Source: Frigoribacterium sp. VKM Ac-2836 (GTDB lineage: Bacteria > Actinomycetota > Actinomycetes > Actinomycetales > Microbacteriaceae). Taken from it: DNA of 64,000 nucleotides. How positions within the stretch are numbered: position 1 is the first letter of the stretch; each line of letters opens with the position of its first letter. Location of the stretch: contig NZ_JABRPK010000001.1 in assembly GCF_013248995.1 (NCBI RefSeq), forward strand, positions 744,001-808,000, written 5' to 3'. Positions 19,615 through 31,400 of the stretch are shown one piece after another. The translations under genes were made by a program, and so were the position numbers. The notes beneath the pieces were generated by a model. That model saw only the letters and a program-made list of their open reading frames with translations. It was not told where the DNA came from and made no database searches.

Positions 19615-21252
19615 ATGGCAGACATCAAGATCAGCCCGGATGAGATTCGCGACGCGCTGAAGGACTTCGTCTCGTCGTACGAGCCCTCGAAGGCCTCGAC
19701 CACCGAGGTCGGCCACGTCACGGACGCAGCGGACGGCATCGCCCACGTCGAGGGGCTCCCCGGCGTCATGGCCAACGAGCTCATCCGCTTCGCGGACGGA
19801 ACGCAGGGCCTGGCCCAGAACCTCGACGAAGACGAGATCGGCGCCATCGTTCTCGGCGAGTTCTCGGGCATCGAAGAAGGCATGGAGGTCACCCGCACGG
19901 GTGAGGTCCTCTCCGTCCCCGTCGGCGACGGCTACCTCGGTCGCGTCGTCGACCCGTTGGGTGCTCCCATCGACGGTCTCGGAGACATCGCGACCGAGGG
20001 CCGTCGCGCTCTCGAACTCCAGGCGCCCGGCGTCATGCAGCGCAAGTCCGTCCACGAACCGATGCAGACCGGCATCAAGGCCATCGACGCCATGATCCCC
20101 GTCGGGCGTGGCCAGCGTCAGCTCATCATCGGCGACCGTCAGACCGGTAAGACGGCCATCGCGATCGACACGATCATCAACCAGAAGGCCAACTGGGAGT
20201 CCGGCGACGAGAACAAGCAGGTCCGCTGCATCTACGTCGCCATCGGTCAGAAGGGCTCGACGATCGCCTCGGTCAAGGGTGCCCTCGAAGAGGCCGGTGC
20301 CATGGAGTACACGACCATCGTCGCCGCTCCCGCCTCGGACCCCGCCGGCTTCAAGTACCTCGCTCCGTACACCGGTTCGGCCATCGGCCAGCACTGGATG
20401 TACAGCGGCAAGCACGTTTTGATCATCTTCGACGACCTGTCGAAGCAGGCCGAGGCCTACCGTGCGGTCTCGCTTCTCCTGCGTCGTCCGCCGGGACGCG
20501 AGGCCTACCCCGGTGACGTCTTCTACCTGCACTCGCGTCTGCTCGAGCGTTGCGCGAAGCTGTCCGACGAGCTGGGTGCCGGCTCGATGACGGGTCTGCC
20601 CATCATCGAGACCAAGGCAAACGACGTCTCGGCGTACATCCCGACCAACGTGATCTCGATCACCGACGGCCAGATCTTCTTGCAGTCCGACCTCTTCAAC
20701 GCCAACCAGCGTCCCGCGGTCGACGTCGGCATCTCGGTGTCGCGCGTCGGCGGTGACGCCCAGGTCAAGTCGATCAAGAAGGTCTCGGGCACGTTGAAGC
20801 TCGAACTCGCGCAGTACCGCTCACTCGAGGCCTTCGCGATGTTCGCGTCCGACCTCGACGCCGCGAGCCGCCGTCAGCTCGCGCGCGGTGCCCGTCTGAC
20901 CGAGTTGCTCAAGCAGCCTCAGTACTCGCCGTACCCCGTCGAGGACCAGGTCGTGTCGATCTGGGCCGGCACGAACGGCAAGCTCGACGAGGTCCCCGTC
21001 CCGGACATCCTGCGTTTCGAGCGTGAACTCCTCGACTACATGGGTCGCAACACGTCCGTGCTGTCCGACCTGCGGGAGAAGAACGTCCTCAGTGACGAGA
21101 TCGTCGCAGCCCTCGAGAGCGGCATCGACTCGTTCAAGCAGGAGTTCCAGACCGGTGAGGGCAAGCCGCTCGCCTCCGTGGGGCGCGAAGAATTCCAGGC
21201 CACCGACGCCGACGACGTCAACCAGGAGAAGATCGTCAAGACGAAGCGCTGA
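19615..21252 (+). CDS. atpA: ATP synthase F1 subunit alpha
   Basis: Non-catalytic nucleotide-binding subunit of 545 residues. The beta-barrel N-terminal domain is followed by the P-loop [15 protein letters not shown] near residue 172 and the arginine-finger region [11 protein letters not shown]. The C-terminal helical domain runs to a Lys-rich end. It has the normal length and nothing unusual. Confidence 0.98.
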   Translation: MADIKISPDEIRDALKDFVSSYEPSKASTTEVGHVTDAADGIAHVEGLPGVMANELIRFADGTQGLAQNLDEDEIGAIVLGEFSGIEEGMEVTRTGEVLSVPVGDGYLGRVVDPLGAPIDGLGDIATEGRRALELQAPGVMQRKSVHEPMQTGIKAIDAMIPVGRGQRQLIIGDRQTGKTAIAIDTIINQKANWESGDENKQVRCIYVAIGQKGSTIASVKGALEEAGAMEYTTIVAAPASDPAGFKYLAPYTGSAIGQHWMYSGKHVLIIFDDLSKQAEAYRAVSLLLRRPPGREAYPGDVFYLHSRLLERCAKLSDELGAGSMTGLPIIETKANDVSAYIPTNVISITDGQIFLQSDLFNANQRPAVDVGISVSRVGGDAQVKSIKKVSGTLKLELAQYRSLEAFAMFASDLDAASRRQLARGARLTELLKQPQYSPYPVEDQVVSIWAGTNGKLDEVPVPDILRFERELLDYMGRNTSVLSDLREKNVLSDEIVAALESGIDSFKQEFQTGEGKPLASVGREEFQATDADDVNQEKIVKTKR

Positions 21253-21296
21253 CGCGCCCGTTCGACGTTCACGACTGACGAGACAACAGGAGAGTA

Positions 21297-23698
<2,402 letters not shown>

Positions 23699-23700
23699 TC

Positions 23701-23961
23701 GTGGCTGCTCTCTCTGTCAGCGTCGTCTCGGCCGATCACGAAGTGTGGTCGGGCGAGGCGTCGTCGATCGTCGCTCGCACCGCCGAGGGTGAGATCGGCA
23801 TCCTCCCCGGCCACGAGCCGATCCTGGCCATCCTGGCTTCAGGTCAGGTCAGGGTCCGGTTGTCCGACGGCACCACCGTCGAGGCCACCGCAGACGACGG
23901 CTTCCTCTCCGTCGAGAACGACACCGTGACGGTCGTCGCGCGCAACGTGCAGCTCAACTGA
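23701..23961 (+). CDS. atpC: ATP synthase F1 subunit epsilon, short form
   Basis: 86 residues that form only the N-terminal beta-sandwich (LSVSVVSADHEVWSGEASSI, GEIGILPGHEPILAIL). The two-helix C-terminal domain, which in E. coli and Bacillus blocks rotation, is missing; the E. coli protein is about 139 residues. The frame ends cleanly in a stop after VVARNVQLN with no sign of a frameshift. GTG 23701 is chosen over an upstream frame start inside atpD. Confidence 0.93.
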   Translation: MAALSVSVVSADHEVWSGEASSIVARTAEGEIGILPGHEPILAILASGQVRVRLSDGTTVEATADDGFLSVENDTVTVVARNVQLN

Positions 23962-23989
23962 CGACCAGTCCTCCGCGCCACCGAGATCG

Positions 23990-24745
23990 ATGCTGTTCCT
24001 GCTGCCCCCGTCCGAGACCAAACTCGACGGGGGCAGCGTCGGTTCACGGCTCGACGTGGCCGCGCTGTCGTTCGCTGCGCTCGAGGCGCCGCGCCGCACC
24101 TCCTTGGCCCTCCTCGGTGAGCTGTCGGCCGACATGCCGTCTGCGGTTCAGGCGCTCAAACTCGGACCCACGCAGGTCCACGAGGTCGAGCGCAACCAGA
24201 GGGTGACGGAGTCGCCCACGATGCGGGCCCTGGCGCGGTACACGGGCGTCCTCTTCGATCCCCTCGATGTGGCAAGCCTCGATGCCGAGGCGTGGGACTG
24301 GGCCGATCGTCATGTGGTCGTCCACTCTGCGCTGTTCGGCCTGGTGAGGGCAGGCGACGAGATCCCCGCGTACCGACTCTCCCATGACTCGAAGCTCCCG
24401 GGGACCTCCCTGAAGAAGCTCTGGCGTGATCCGGTCTCGGCCGTGTTGGCCACCGTGGACGAACCCGTCGTCGACCTCCGATCAGAGGGATACGTCGGCC
24501 TCGGGCCGGCCGGTGTCCGCTCGACGTACGTGCGCGTCGTCTCGGACGCGGGGGACCGTCGTCGGGCCCTCAACCACTTCAACAAGAAGAGCAAGGGGTT
24601 GTTCGTCCGCGCTCTCTTGACGGATCGCCCGGATTTGCTCGACGTGGACGACCTCGTGGACTGGGCCCGCGGGCGCGGTTTCGTCGTCGAGCCAGGTGCC
24701 GAGACCGTTCTCGTCGCCGAATCCGTCCTCCAGGCGTCGGCCTGA
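23990..24745 (+). CDS. yaaA: Peroxide stress protein YaaA family (DUF328)
   Basis: The 251-residue protein begins with the family signature MLFLLPPSETKLDGG and keeps the second block FNKKSKGLFVRALL near residue 197. E. coli YaaA lowers intracellular free iron during peroxide stress and binds DNA. The gene follows atpC after 28 nt on the same strand and is convergent with ogt, a DNA-repair gene, leaving 31 bases between the stops. Confidence 0.9.
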   Translation: MLFLLPPSETKLDGGSVGSRLDVAALSFAALEAPRRTSLALLGELSADMPSAVQALKLGPTQVHEVERNQRVTESPTMRALARYTGVLFDPLDVASLDAEAWDWADRHVVVHSALFGLVRAGDEIPAYRLSHDSKLPGTSLKKLWRDPVSAVLATVDEPVVDLRSEGYVGLGPAGVRSTYVRVVSDAGDRRRALNHFNKKSKGLFVRALLTDRPDLLDVDDLVDWARGRGFVVEPGAETVLVAESVLQASA

Positions 24746-24776
24746 CGTCGGGCGTACGCCGGTCGTCGTCCATCGC

Positions 24777-25340
24777 TCAGTCGATGGGCACGGGACCGTC
24801 CCGGAATGCGATGCCTTCGTGCCGCAGCAGCCACTTCTTCGTCTCGACCCCCGCACCCACGGTGTACCCGGTGACGCCGCCCGTGCGGCCGAGGACACGG
24901 TGGCACGGCACGAGCAGGGGCAGCGGGTTCGCTGCGACCGCGCCACCGACGGCTCTTCCCGCCCGCGGATTGCCGAGGACCCCGCCGAGGCGTCCGTACG
25001 TCGTGGCCCGACCCCACTCGACCTCGAGCAGACCGGCCCAGACCGACCGTTGGAAGCTCGAACCGACCAGGCGGAACGGCAGGTCGAAGCGGGTGCGCAC
25101 TCCGCCGAAGTACCCCTCGACCTGCCGTCGGGCGGCGTCGAGCAGGCTGTCGGGACGTTCGGGCTGGTCGTCGTGCGGAAGCATGCCGCCGCGTTCGATG
25201 GCGAGGCTCTCGACGGCGAAGTGACGGCTGACGATCTCGATGCGCCCGACGGGGGAGTCGAGCCGCACCAGTCCCGGTGGGTCGTCGTCGTCGCCGGCTC
25301 GGCCTGGCGGCAACGGGGGCACGAGGACGAGGGCGGTCAT
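24777..25340 (-). CDS. ogt: Methylated-DNA-protein-cysteine methyltransferase
   Basis: Suicide repair enzyme that removes alkyl groups from O6-alkylguanine onto its own cysteine. The 187-residue protein has the active-site LLVPCHRVLGRTGGVTGY (Cys near residue 143), the DNA-binding helix with FQRSVWAGLLEVEWGRATTYGRLG and an N-terminal RNase-H-like domain. It has no AraC/Ada part. TAGCGT stands 6 nt before the ATG on the minus strand, so the message is probably leaderless. Confidence 0.93.
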   Translation of the reverse strand: MTALVLVPPLPPGRAGDDDDPPGLVRLDSPVGRIEIVSRHFAVESLAIERGGMLPHDDQPERPDSLLDAARRQVEGYFGGVRTRFDLPFRLVGSSFQRSVWAGLLEVEWGRATTYGRLGGVLGNPRAGRAVGGAVAANPLPLLVPCHRVLGRTGGVTGYTVGAGVETKKWLLRHEGIAFRDGPVPID

Positions 25341-25346
25341 GGCGTC

Positions 25347-25352
25347 ACGCTA
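25347..25352 (-). promoter_or_regulatory. -10 box for ogt, leaderless arrangement
   Basis: On the minus strand TAGCGT is followed by 6 nt (GACGCC) and then the ATG. No Shine-Dalgarno sequence is present. Confidence 0.5.
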
Positions 25353-25449
25353 GGGCCGGTGTCGGGTCCGCCCGACGAAGGATGGATCCGATGTGCACGG
25401 ACGGTCACCGCGCCGCGACTGGGGAGGAGACGTGGTCCGCCGATGGCCT

Positions 25450-25468
25450 TCGCGCTCCGGGAGCGCGA
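25450..25468 (+). promoter_or_regulatory. Palindromic candidate operator of the FHA/kinase cluster
   Basis: TCGCGCTCCGGGAGCGCGA has perfect 9-bp arms around one central base. It covers the place expected for the -35 (about 25454-25459) of the TAGCGT -10 box at 25477-25482, and it lies in non-coding DNA. A dimeric repressor or activator could bind there. Confidence 0.45.
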
Positions 25469-25476
25469 CCGGACGC

Positions 25477-25482
25477 TAGCGT
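25477..25482 (+). promoter_or_regulatory. Candidate -10 box of the FHA/phosphatase/kinase operon
   Basis: TAGCGT lies 50 nt before the FHA gene ATG. It would give an mRNA with a leader of about 44 nt carrying GAGAGG before the start. Confidence 0.4.
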
Positions 25483-25532
25483 GGACGTCGCGGTCGCCGA
25501 CCTGCGCCGCGGCCACCGGGGAGAGGAACGAC

Positions 25533-26081
25533 ATGTCCGCCGAACAGTCACGAGACCCGTGGCACGAACTCCACGGGATCGACGACACGGTCGTCGGTCG
25601 TCCCGTCCGCGCCCCCGGCGGCGTGGACCTCGACGACACGGTCCTCCGGACGTCCCGGGACGGGGTCGCGCCGACGGGCCGGGAGCCGGCCGGGTCCGGT
25701 CGAGCTGCACCGCGCCTCCACGGGGTGAGGGTGGCCGGGCAGGACATCCTGCTCGACGCTCCGGTCGTGGTGGGGCGACGGCCGGCCGGGCCACGCGTCG
25801 CGTCCGGGCCCGTTCCCCGGCTGGTGACGGTGTCGTCGCCCCGGCACGAGGTGTCGGGTGCGCACGTCGACGTCCGCCAGCACGGAGACACCGTCGTCGT
25901 CACCGACCTGCGCTCCACGAACGGGACACGGGTGACCGAGCCGGGACGCGTTCCCGTCGTTCTCCGGCAAGGCGAGTCGCTCGTCGCGCGCGCAGGCACG
26001 ATAGTGGACGTAGGTGACGGGAACCTTCTCGAGATCCTGCCTCCCCAGCGCATCGTCCTGACGAAAGAACCCCTCCTGTGA
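25533..26081 (+). CDS. FHA-domain protein
   Basis: The 182-residue protein has a disordered N-terminal half and a C-terminal forkhead-associated domain that binds phosphothreonine. Canonical binding residues are present: GR in VVVGRRPAGPR, Ser/His in VSGAHVDV and the Asn loop LRSTNGTRV. The N-terminal DDTVVGRP and DDTVLRTS segments are plausible phosphothreonine sites for the kinase encoded downstream. ATG 25533 follows GAGAGG; a longer open frame upstream is antisense to ogt. It overlaps the PP2C gene by four bases and opens the cluster. Confidence 0.9.
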   Translation: MSAEQSRDPWHELHGIDDTVVGRPVRAPGGVDLDDTVLRTSRDGVAPTGREPAGSGRAAPRLHGVRVAGQDILLDAPVVVGRRPAGPRVASGPVPRLVTVSSPRHEVSGAHVDVRQHGDTVVVTDLRSTNGTRVTEPGRVPVVLRQGESLVARAGTIVDVGDGNLLEILPPQRIVLTKEPLL

Positions 26082-26875
26082 CAGAGCTCGGCCGCCCCAC
26101 GACCGCCCACGCCCTCGGCCTCGACGGCCCGGGTCTCGTCTTCGACTGGGCGGGGGTGACCGACGTCGGTCGTCGTCGAGCCCACAACGAGGACAGCTAC
26201 CTCGCCGAAGCGCCGCTCTTCGTGGTCGCCGACGGCATGGGCGGGCACAGTGCCGGCGACGTGGCCAGTGACGCGGTCGTGCGTCGCATGAGCGAGATCG
26301 CCTCCCGCCCCTTCGCCACCACGGACGACGTCGAGACGGCCCTCCGCAGCGCCACCGAGGACATCGCGGTGGCAGCGGCCGACACCGAGCTCGGAGTCGG
26401 CACCACGGCGACCGGAGCGTTCCTCTCGCGTGAAGCCGACGGCGCCGACGTGGAGTTCACGGTCTTCAACGTGGGCGACTCGCGGGTCTACATGTGGGAG
26501 GCGGGGCGTCTTCGCCAGGTGACCGTCGACCATTCCGTCGTCCAAGAGATGGTCGACGCCGGGCTCTTGCACGCGGACGACGCCGAGAAGCACCCCGACA
26601 GCAACGTCATCACCCGGGCGGTGGGGTTCGACGTCGACCCGCGGCCCGACTACTGGAGGGTCCCCGCCCGACCCGGCCTGCGCCTCCTCGTCTGCTCGGA
26701 CGGCCTGACCAAAGAGCTCTCCGCGGACCGCATCGCCGACCTGCTGGGCGGTGTCGAGGGTGCCGAGGCTGCGGCGACGGCACTCGTCGAGGCCGCCGTC
26801 GAAGCGGGCGGTCGTGACAACGTGACGGCCGTCGTCGTGGACGTCCGGGGTGTCGAGACGCCGGACGCCGACTAG
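26078..26875 (+). CDS. PP2C-family Ser/Thr protein phosphatase
   Basis: Mn/Mg-dependent phosphatase that reverses kinase phosphorylation. The 265-residue protein shows the metal-site motifs RAHNEDSYLAEAP, VVADGMGGHSAGDVAS, LLVCSDGLTKELS and GGRDNVTAVVVDV. No transmembrane helix is present, so it is cytosolic, unlike mycobacterial PstP. Its GTG overlaps the FHA gene stop, and the kinase gene follows after 175 nt. Confidence 0.95.
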   Translation: MTELGRPTTAHALGLDGPGLVFDWAGVTDVGRRRAHNEDSYLAEAPLFVVADGMGGHSAGDVASDAVVRRMSEIASRPFATTDDVETALRSATEDIAVAAADTELGVGTTATGAFLSREADGADVEFTVFNVGDSRVYMWEAGRLRQVTVDHSVVQEMVDAGLLHADDAEKHPDSNVITRAVGFDVDPRPDYWRVPARPGLRLLVCSDGLTKELSADRIADLLGGVEGAEAAATALVEAAVEAGGRDNVTAVVVDVRGVETPDAD

Positions 26876-26975
26876 GCGGCAGAGGCACCCCAGGGTGACT
26901 CGGCCCCCGAAGTGGGGGGACCGGGGCTCTCCACAGAGGGACCGATGGGCCCCTCGGGCGCCGGTGGCCCCCACG

Positions 26976-26981
26976 TAGAAT
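26976..26981 (+). promoter_or_regulatory. Candidate internal -10 box before the kinase gene
   Basis: TAGAAT lies 69 nt before the kinase GTG in the 175-nt gap after the phosphatase gene. A strong AGAGGAGG ribosome-binding site precedes the start. No -35 is evident. Confidence 0.35.
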
Positions 26982-27050
26982 GACCGTGGTCGGACCGACG
27001 CCGACCGGCCCTGCCCAGCCGACCCGGCATCGATTCCCAGAGGAGGCGAC

Positions 27051-28472
27051 GTGGCTCGACGACTTCCTTCGGCGCCACCCGTGCTGCCGGGCTTCTCGCA
27101 CGTCCGTGTGCTGGGCTCAGGCGGCTTCGCCGACGTCTTCCTCTACGAGCAGAACATGCCACGGCGACAGGTCGCCGTGAAGGTCATGCTCAGCGAAGTC
27201 GTGAACGACCAGGTCAGACAGATGTTCCAGGCCGAGGCCAACCTCATGGCCCAGCTCAGCGCCCACCCGTCGATCCTCACGGTGTTCCAGGCCAGCGTCT
27301 CGGCCGACGGTCGCCCCTACCTGGTGATGGAACTCTGTTCGTCGTCGCTGAGCGAGCGATACCGGCGCGACCGCATCCCCGTCGCCGACGTCCTGCGCAT
27401 CGGCGTCAAGATCGGCAGTGCGGTCGAGACCGCCCACCGCCAGGGCGTGCTCCACCGCGACCTCAAACCGTCGAACATCCTCATGACGGCGTACGGCCAT
27501 CCCGTGCTGTCCGACTTCGGTATCGCGGCGTCACTGAGCGAGAGCGAGCCGCAAGAGATCGTCGGCATGTCGATCCCGTGGTCGGCCCCCGAGGTGTTGC
27601 TCGACGAGACGAACGGCACCATCGAGTCCGAGGTGTGGTCCCTCGGCGCGACCGTGTACTCGCTGCTCGCCGGACGGAGTCCCTTCGAGGTCCTCGGCGG
27701 TGACAGGAACGGAGCGTCCGACCTCATCGGCCGTATCGACAAGGCGAAGCTCGTACCCACCGGTCGGACGGACGTCCCTCCCACGCTCGAGCGTCTGCTC
27801 GCGAGGTCCATGTCGCGTCGCCCCGAGAACCGTCAGGCGAGCGTCCTCGAGTTCGTGCGCGAGCTCCAGCAGGTCGAGAGCGAGATCGGCGTGGCACAGA
27901 CGCCCATCGAGGTGGCCGTCGACGACTGGGCTCTCGCGACCGTCGCCGACCTCGAGGACAAGACCCGCCTGCGGGGTGTCACCCCTGTGCAGGCCTCCCG
28001 GCGTCGCCGTCGGCGCCGGGCCACCGAGGCCCAGGTGCAGGCGCAACACGGCGGTTCTCTGCAACAGAGCCGAGCCGTGCCTCGAAGCACCGGCACGCGC
28101 CCCGCACGTCGCCGATCAGCGCTCGTCCTGACGTGGGCGCTGGTGGCCGCGTCCGTCGTGGGCATCGGCCTCGCGGCCGCGGCGACGCTCGTGCTCGTCC
28201 GCTCGACCTCGACCGACATCCCCCGCGTGGCCGACGTCGCGTCGTCGAGCGACGGGTCCTCCGTGGTCTTCACCTGGAGCGACCCGGGGCTGCGGGCCGG
28301 CGACACCTATGTCATCTCGACCGGCGGGCAGACCAGTCAGCAGTCCGCCGACCGTTTCGTCGCCACCCCGGCCGACCCGGGTGACGAGGTGTGCATCACC
28401 GTCGCGGTGAGCCGCGGTGGTTCGACCGGCCCCGCGAGCAACGAGAACTGCGCGACGGCGGGCCAGGGCTGA
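27051..28472 (+). CDS. Transmembrane Ser/Thr protein kinase with extracellular Fn3-like domain
   Basis: The 473-residue PknB-type kinase has the glycine loop LGSGGFADVFL, ATP lysine VAVKVM, catalytic loop VLHRDLKPSNIL, LSDFGIAA near residue 155 and SAPEVL. A basic linker (QASRRRRRRRATEAQ) leads to one transmembrane helix at about residues 362-386, and then an extracellular beta-sandwich of about 85 residues with two cysteines. No PASTA repeats are present. The activation loop between DFG and APE has serines but no threonine, unlike PknB. The stop overlaps the start of the giant surface protein by one base. Confidence 0.95.
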   Translation: MARRLPSAPPVLPGFSHVRVLGSGGFADVFLYEQNMPRRQVAVKVMLSEVVNDQVRQMFQAEANLMAQLSAHPSILTVFQASVSADGRPYLVMELCSSSLSERYRRDRIPVADVLRIGVKIGSAVETAHRQGVLHRDLKPSNILMTAYGHPVLSDFGIAASLSESEPQEIVGMSIPWSAPEVLLDETNGTIESEVWSLGATVYSLLAGRSPFEVLGGDRNGASDLIGRIDKAKLVPTGRTDVPPTLERLLARSMSRRPENRQASVLEFVRELQQVESEIGVAQTPIEVAVDDWALATVADLEDKTRLRGVTPVQASRRRRRRRATEAQVQAQHGGSLQQSRAVPRSTGTRPARRRSALVLTWALVAASVVGIGLAAAATLVLVRSTSTDIPRVADVASSSDGSSVVFTWSDPGLRAGDTYVISTGGQTSQQSADRFVATPADPGDEVCITVAVSRGGSTGPASNENCATAGQG

Positions 28473-31400
28473 TGGGACGTCTGCTCGACTGGGCTTCGCG
28501 TCGTCGGTCTGCCGTGGCCACGGGCGTCGGAGTGGTCCTCGTGGCCACGCTCGTGACGACGGTCGCGGTGGCCAGCAACGGTTACGAGGCCCAGCGGGTC
28601 GACCTGTCCGACGGCACCGTGTGGGTGGCGAACGGCGAACGGGCAGCGATCGGCAGGGCGAACACCGACGTGTTGCAGCTGAACTCCGCCGTGCGCGGTA
28701 CGGGCGCGGACCTCTCGGTGGTGCAGCGGGGGCAGGACGTCCTGCTCGTCGACCGCGGCAACGCCACGGTCGGCGTCGTCGACACCGCGACGGCCGAGGT
28801 CGCGGAGAGCGTCCCCTTGCCGCCGGAGTCACCCGAGGTCACCCTCGCGGGCGACCGTGCGCTCGTCGTGTCGCAGGGCACCGGCGAGGTGTGGAGCCAG
28901 CCGCTCTCCGACCTGTCGTCCTTCAGTAACGAGGTCGACCCCGACCTCAGCCTCGGCAAGGGGTTGGTCACCAGCGTCACGCCCGACGGCACCGTGGCCG
29001 CCTATTCGACCGACACCGGGCAGGTGTCGCTCTTCGACGGCACGGTGTCACCGGAGGTGACCGAGACGCACGACCTGCCGGCGTCGTCGTCAGTGGGGTA
29101 CCAGGTGGCATCGGTGGGCGGCCACTGGGCCGTGCTCGACACGGTTGCGGGGGGACTGGTCGTCGACGGTCGTCGGGTCGACCTGTCCGATCGGGCCTCG
29201 GGTGGTCTGGCCCTGCAGACCGCGTCCGATTCGGGTGACGACGTCCTGGTCGCGACGGCCACCGGTCTCCTGTCCGTGCGGTCCGACGGTTCCGAGGTCA
29301 CCGAGGTCGTCGGGGACAGAGAGGGCAAGCCCGCGCGCCCCGTGGTCGTCGGTGACTGCCGGTACGCCGCCTGGGCGGGTGGCTCGGCGTGGAGCGACTG
29401 CGCATCGTCCCGCGGGGGAGTCCTCGCCCTCGACGACATGCCCGGCGGCGCGGACCTCGTCTTCGACGTCAACGCCCGCCGTGTCGTGCTCAACGATCCG
29501 GCTTCCGGTCGATCCTGGGCGGTTCAACGCTCCGGCCAGCTGATCGACAACTGGTCCGACCTGTTCCCAGAGGACCGCGACCGAGAAGAACAGCAGGAGA
29601 ACGACGACGAGCAGCCGCCCGAGCTCGATCCCGACCAGAAACCTCCGGTCGCCGTGGACGACGCGTTCGGCGCACGCCCGGGTCGCGCGACCACCCTGCC
29701 CGTCCTGCTCAACGACTACGACCCGAACGGTGACCCTCTCGTCGTCGACGAGGTGTCCACCCCGGACGAAACCGTCGGTCGACTCGACCTGGTCAACGAT
29801 CGCCAACAAGTGTTGCTCACCCTCACCGACACGGCCGCGGGGACCTTCACCTTCGACTACACGATCTCCGACGGGCGGGGCGGCCGGGCGAGCTCCACGG
29901 TCACCGTGACCGTCCGGCAGCCGTCCGAGAACTCGCCGCCTCAGCAGGTCCGCACGACGACCGCGTCGGTGTCGTCGTCGGGGCGTGTGACCACCTCGGT
30001 GCTGGGCGATTGGGTCGACCCGGACGGCGACGCCTTCTACCTGACCTCGGCGGGGGGGACGACAGGGGTGTCGTACAAGCCGTCAGGGGACGTCGTCTAC
30101 CAGGATTCCGGCGCGGGTGACACGACCGTGGACGTCCCGCTGACGGTCTCGGACGGCCGTGACGAGGGGCGCGGGTCGCTCTCGATCGGGGTGATGGGGG
30201 CGGGACAGGTGCCGCTCGAGGCCCTGCCGTTCTCCCAACAGGCCTACGCCGGCCAGCAGCTGACCGTGCGACCGCTGACCTACGCCCGGGGCGGTACGGG
30301 CGCGATCAAGCTGAACAGCGTCCCGGCGAAGGCCGACGTGACCGTCACACCGAATTACGAGCAAGGAACGTTCCGGTTCCTCAGCGACGTTCCGGGAACC
30401 TACCTCCTCGAGTACACGGTGACGGATGGCGACCAGACGGCGACCGGTACCGTCCGGGTGGACGTCGAGTCACCTCCTGACGCGGGCACGCCTCCGGTCA
30501 CGACACCCAAGACGATCTTCATCGAGACGCTGGGCACGCAGAGGCTCGACGTCGTCGCGACCGATCGGGACCCGGCCAACAACGTACTCATGCTCACGGA
30601 GACCGACGCCGTGCCGGTCGCCTCCGGGCTCCGGGTCGAGACGCTCGACCAGCGCTACGCCCGCATCACGCTCGCGGCTCCCCTCGATGCCGGGCCGGTC
30701 ACCTTCGGCTACACCGTCAGCAACGGTCTCGCCTCGGCCGCCGGGACGGTGACCGTGGTCGAGATCCCACGCCGGTCGATCACGCAGCCCCCGATCGCGA
30801 CCGACGATCAGGTGACCGTCCGCATGGGGGACTCGATCGACATCGACGTCCTCGCCAACGACGAGCAGCCCGACGGTGATGAGCTGACGCTGGTGCCGCG
30901 CCTCGAGAGCGATGTCCCCGCCGGTAGCGGGCTGCTGTTCGCGTCGGGCAACCGTCTGCGGTACCTCGCGCCGTCGACCCCCGGCAACGTGACGGCGACC
31001 TACACCGTCGAGGGCCCGGACGGGCAACGGGCGTCGGCCCAGGTCGCGATCGCGGTCCGGGAGGTCGACGCCGGCAGCAACGCGGCTCCAGCGCCGCAGG
31101 CCGTGACCGCCCGTGTCGTCGCCGGCGAGACCGTGCGCATCGGCCTCCCCCTCGACGGGATCGATCCCGACGGAGACTCGGTCCAGTTGCTCGGGGTGGG
31201 CACCAACCCCGAGAAGGGCAGTGTCTCGACGGTCGGCGCGGACTTCGTCGAGTACCAGGCGAACGCCAGCTCGGCGGGCACCGACACGTTCACCTACACG
31301 GTCGTCGACGGATTGGGTGCCCGGGCGACCGGAACGGTCCGCGTGGGCATCTCGACCCGTGCCGACGGGTCCCGCAACCCGATCGCCGTCGCGGATGCGG

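Noticed and set aside
24696-25532. Long upstream extension of the first FHA gene
   Set aside because: It is antisense to ogt and gives non-protein-like sequence; ATG 25533 has a ribosome-binding site.
26980-27180. 66-codon plus-strand ORF before and into the kinase gene
   Set aside because: The start lies inside the TAGAAT box, the spacing does not fit leaderless initiation, and most of it is a shadow of the kinase gene.
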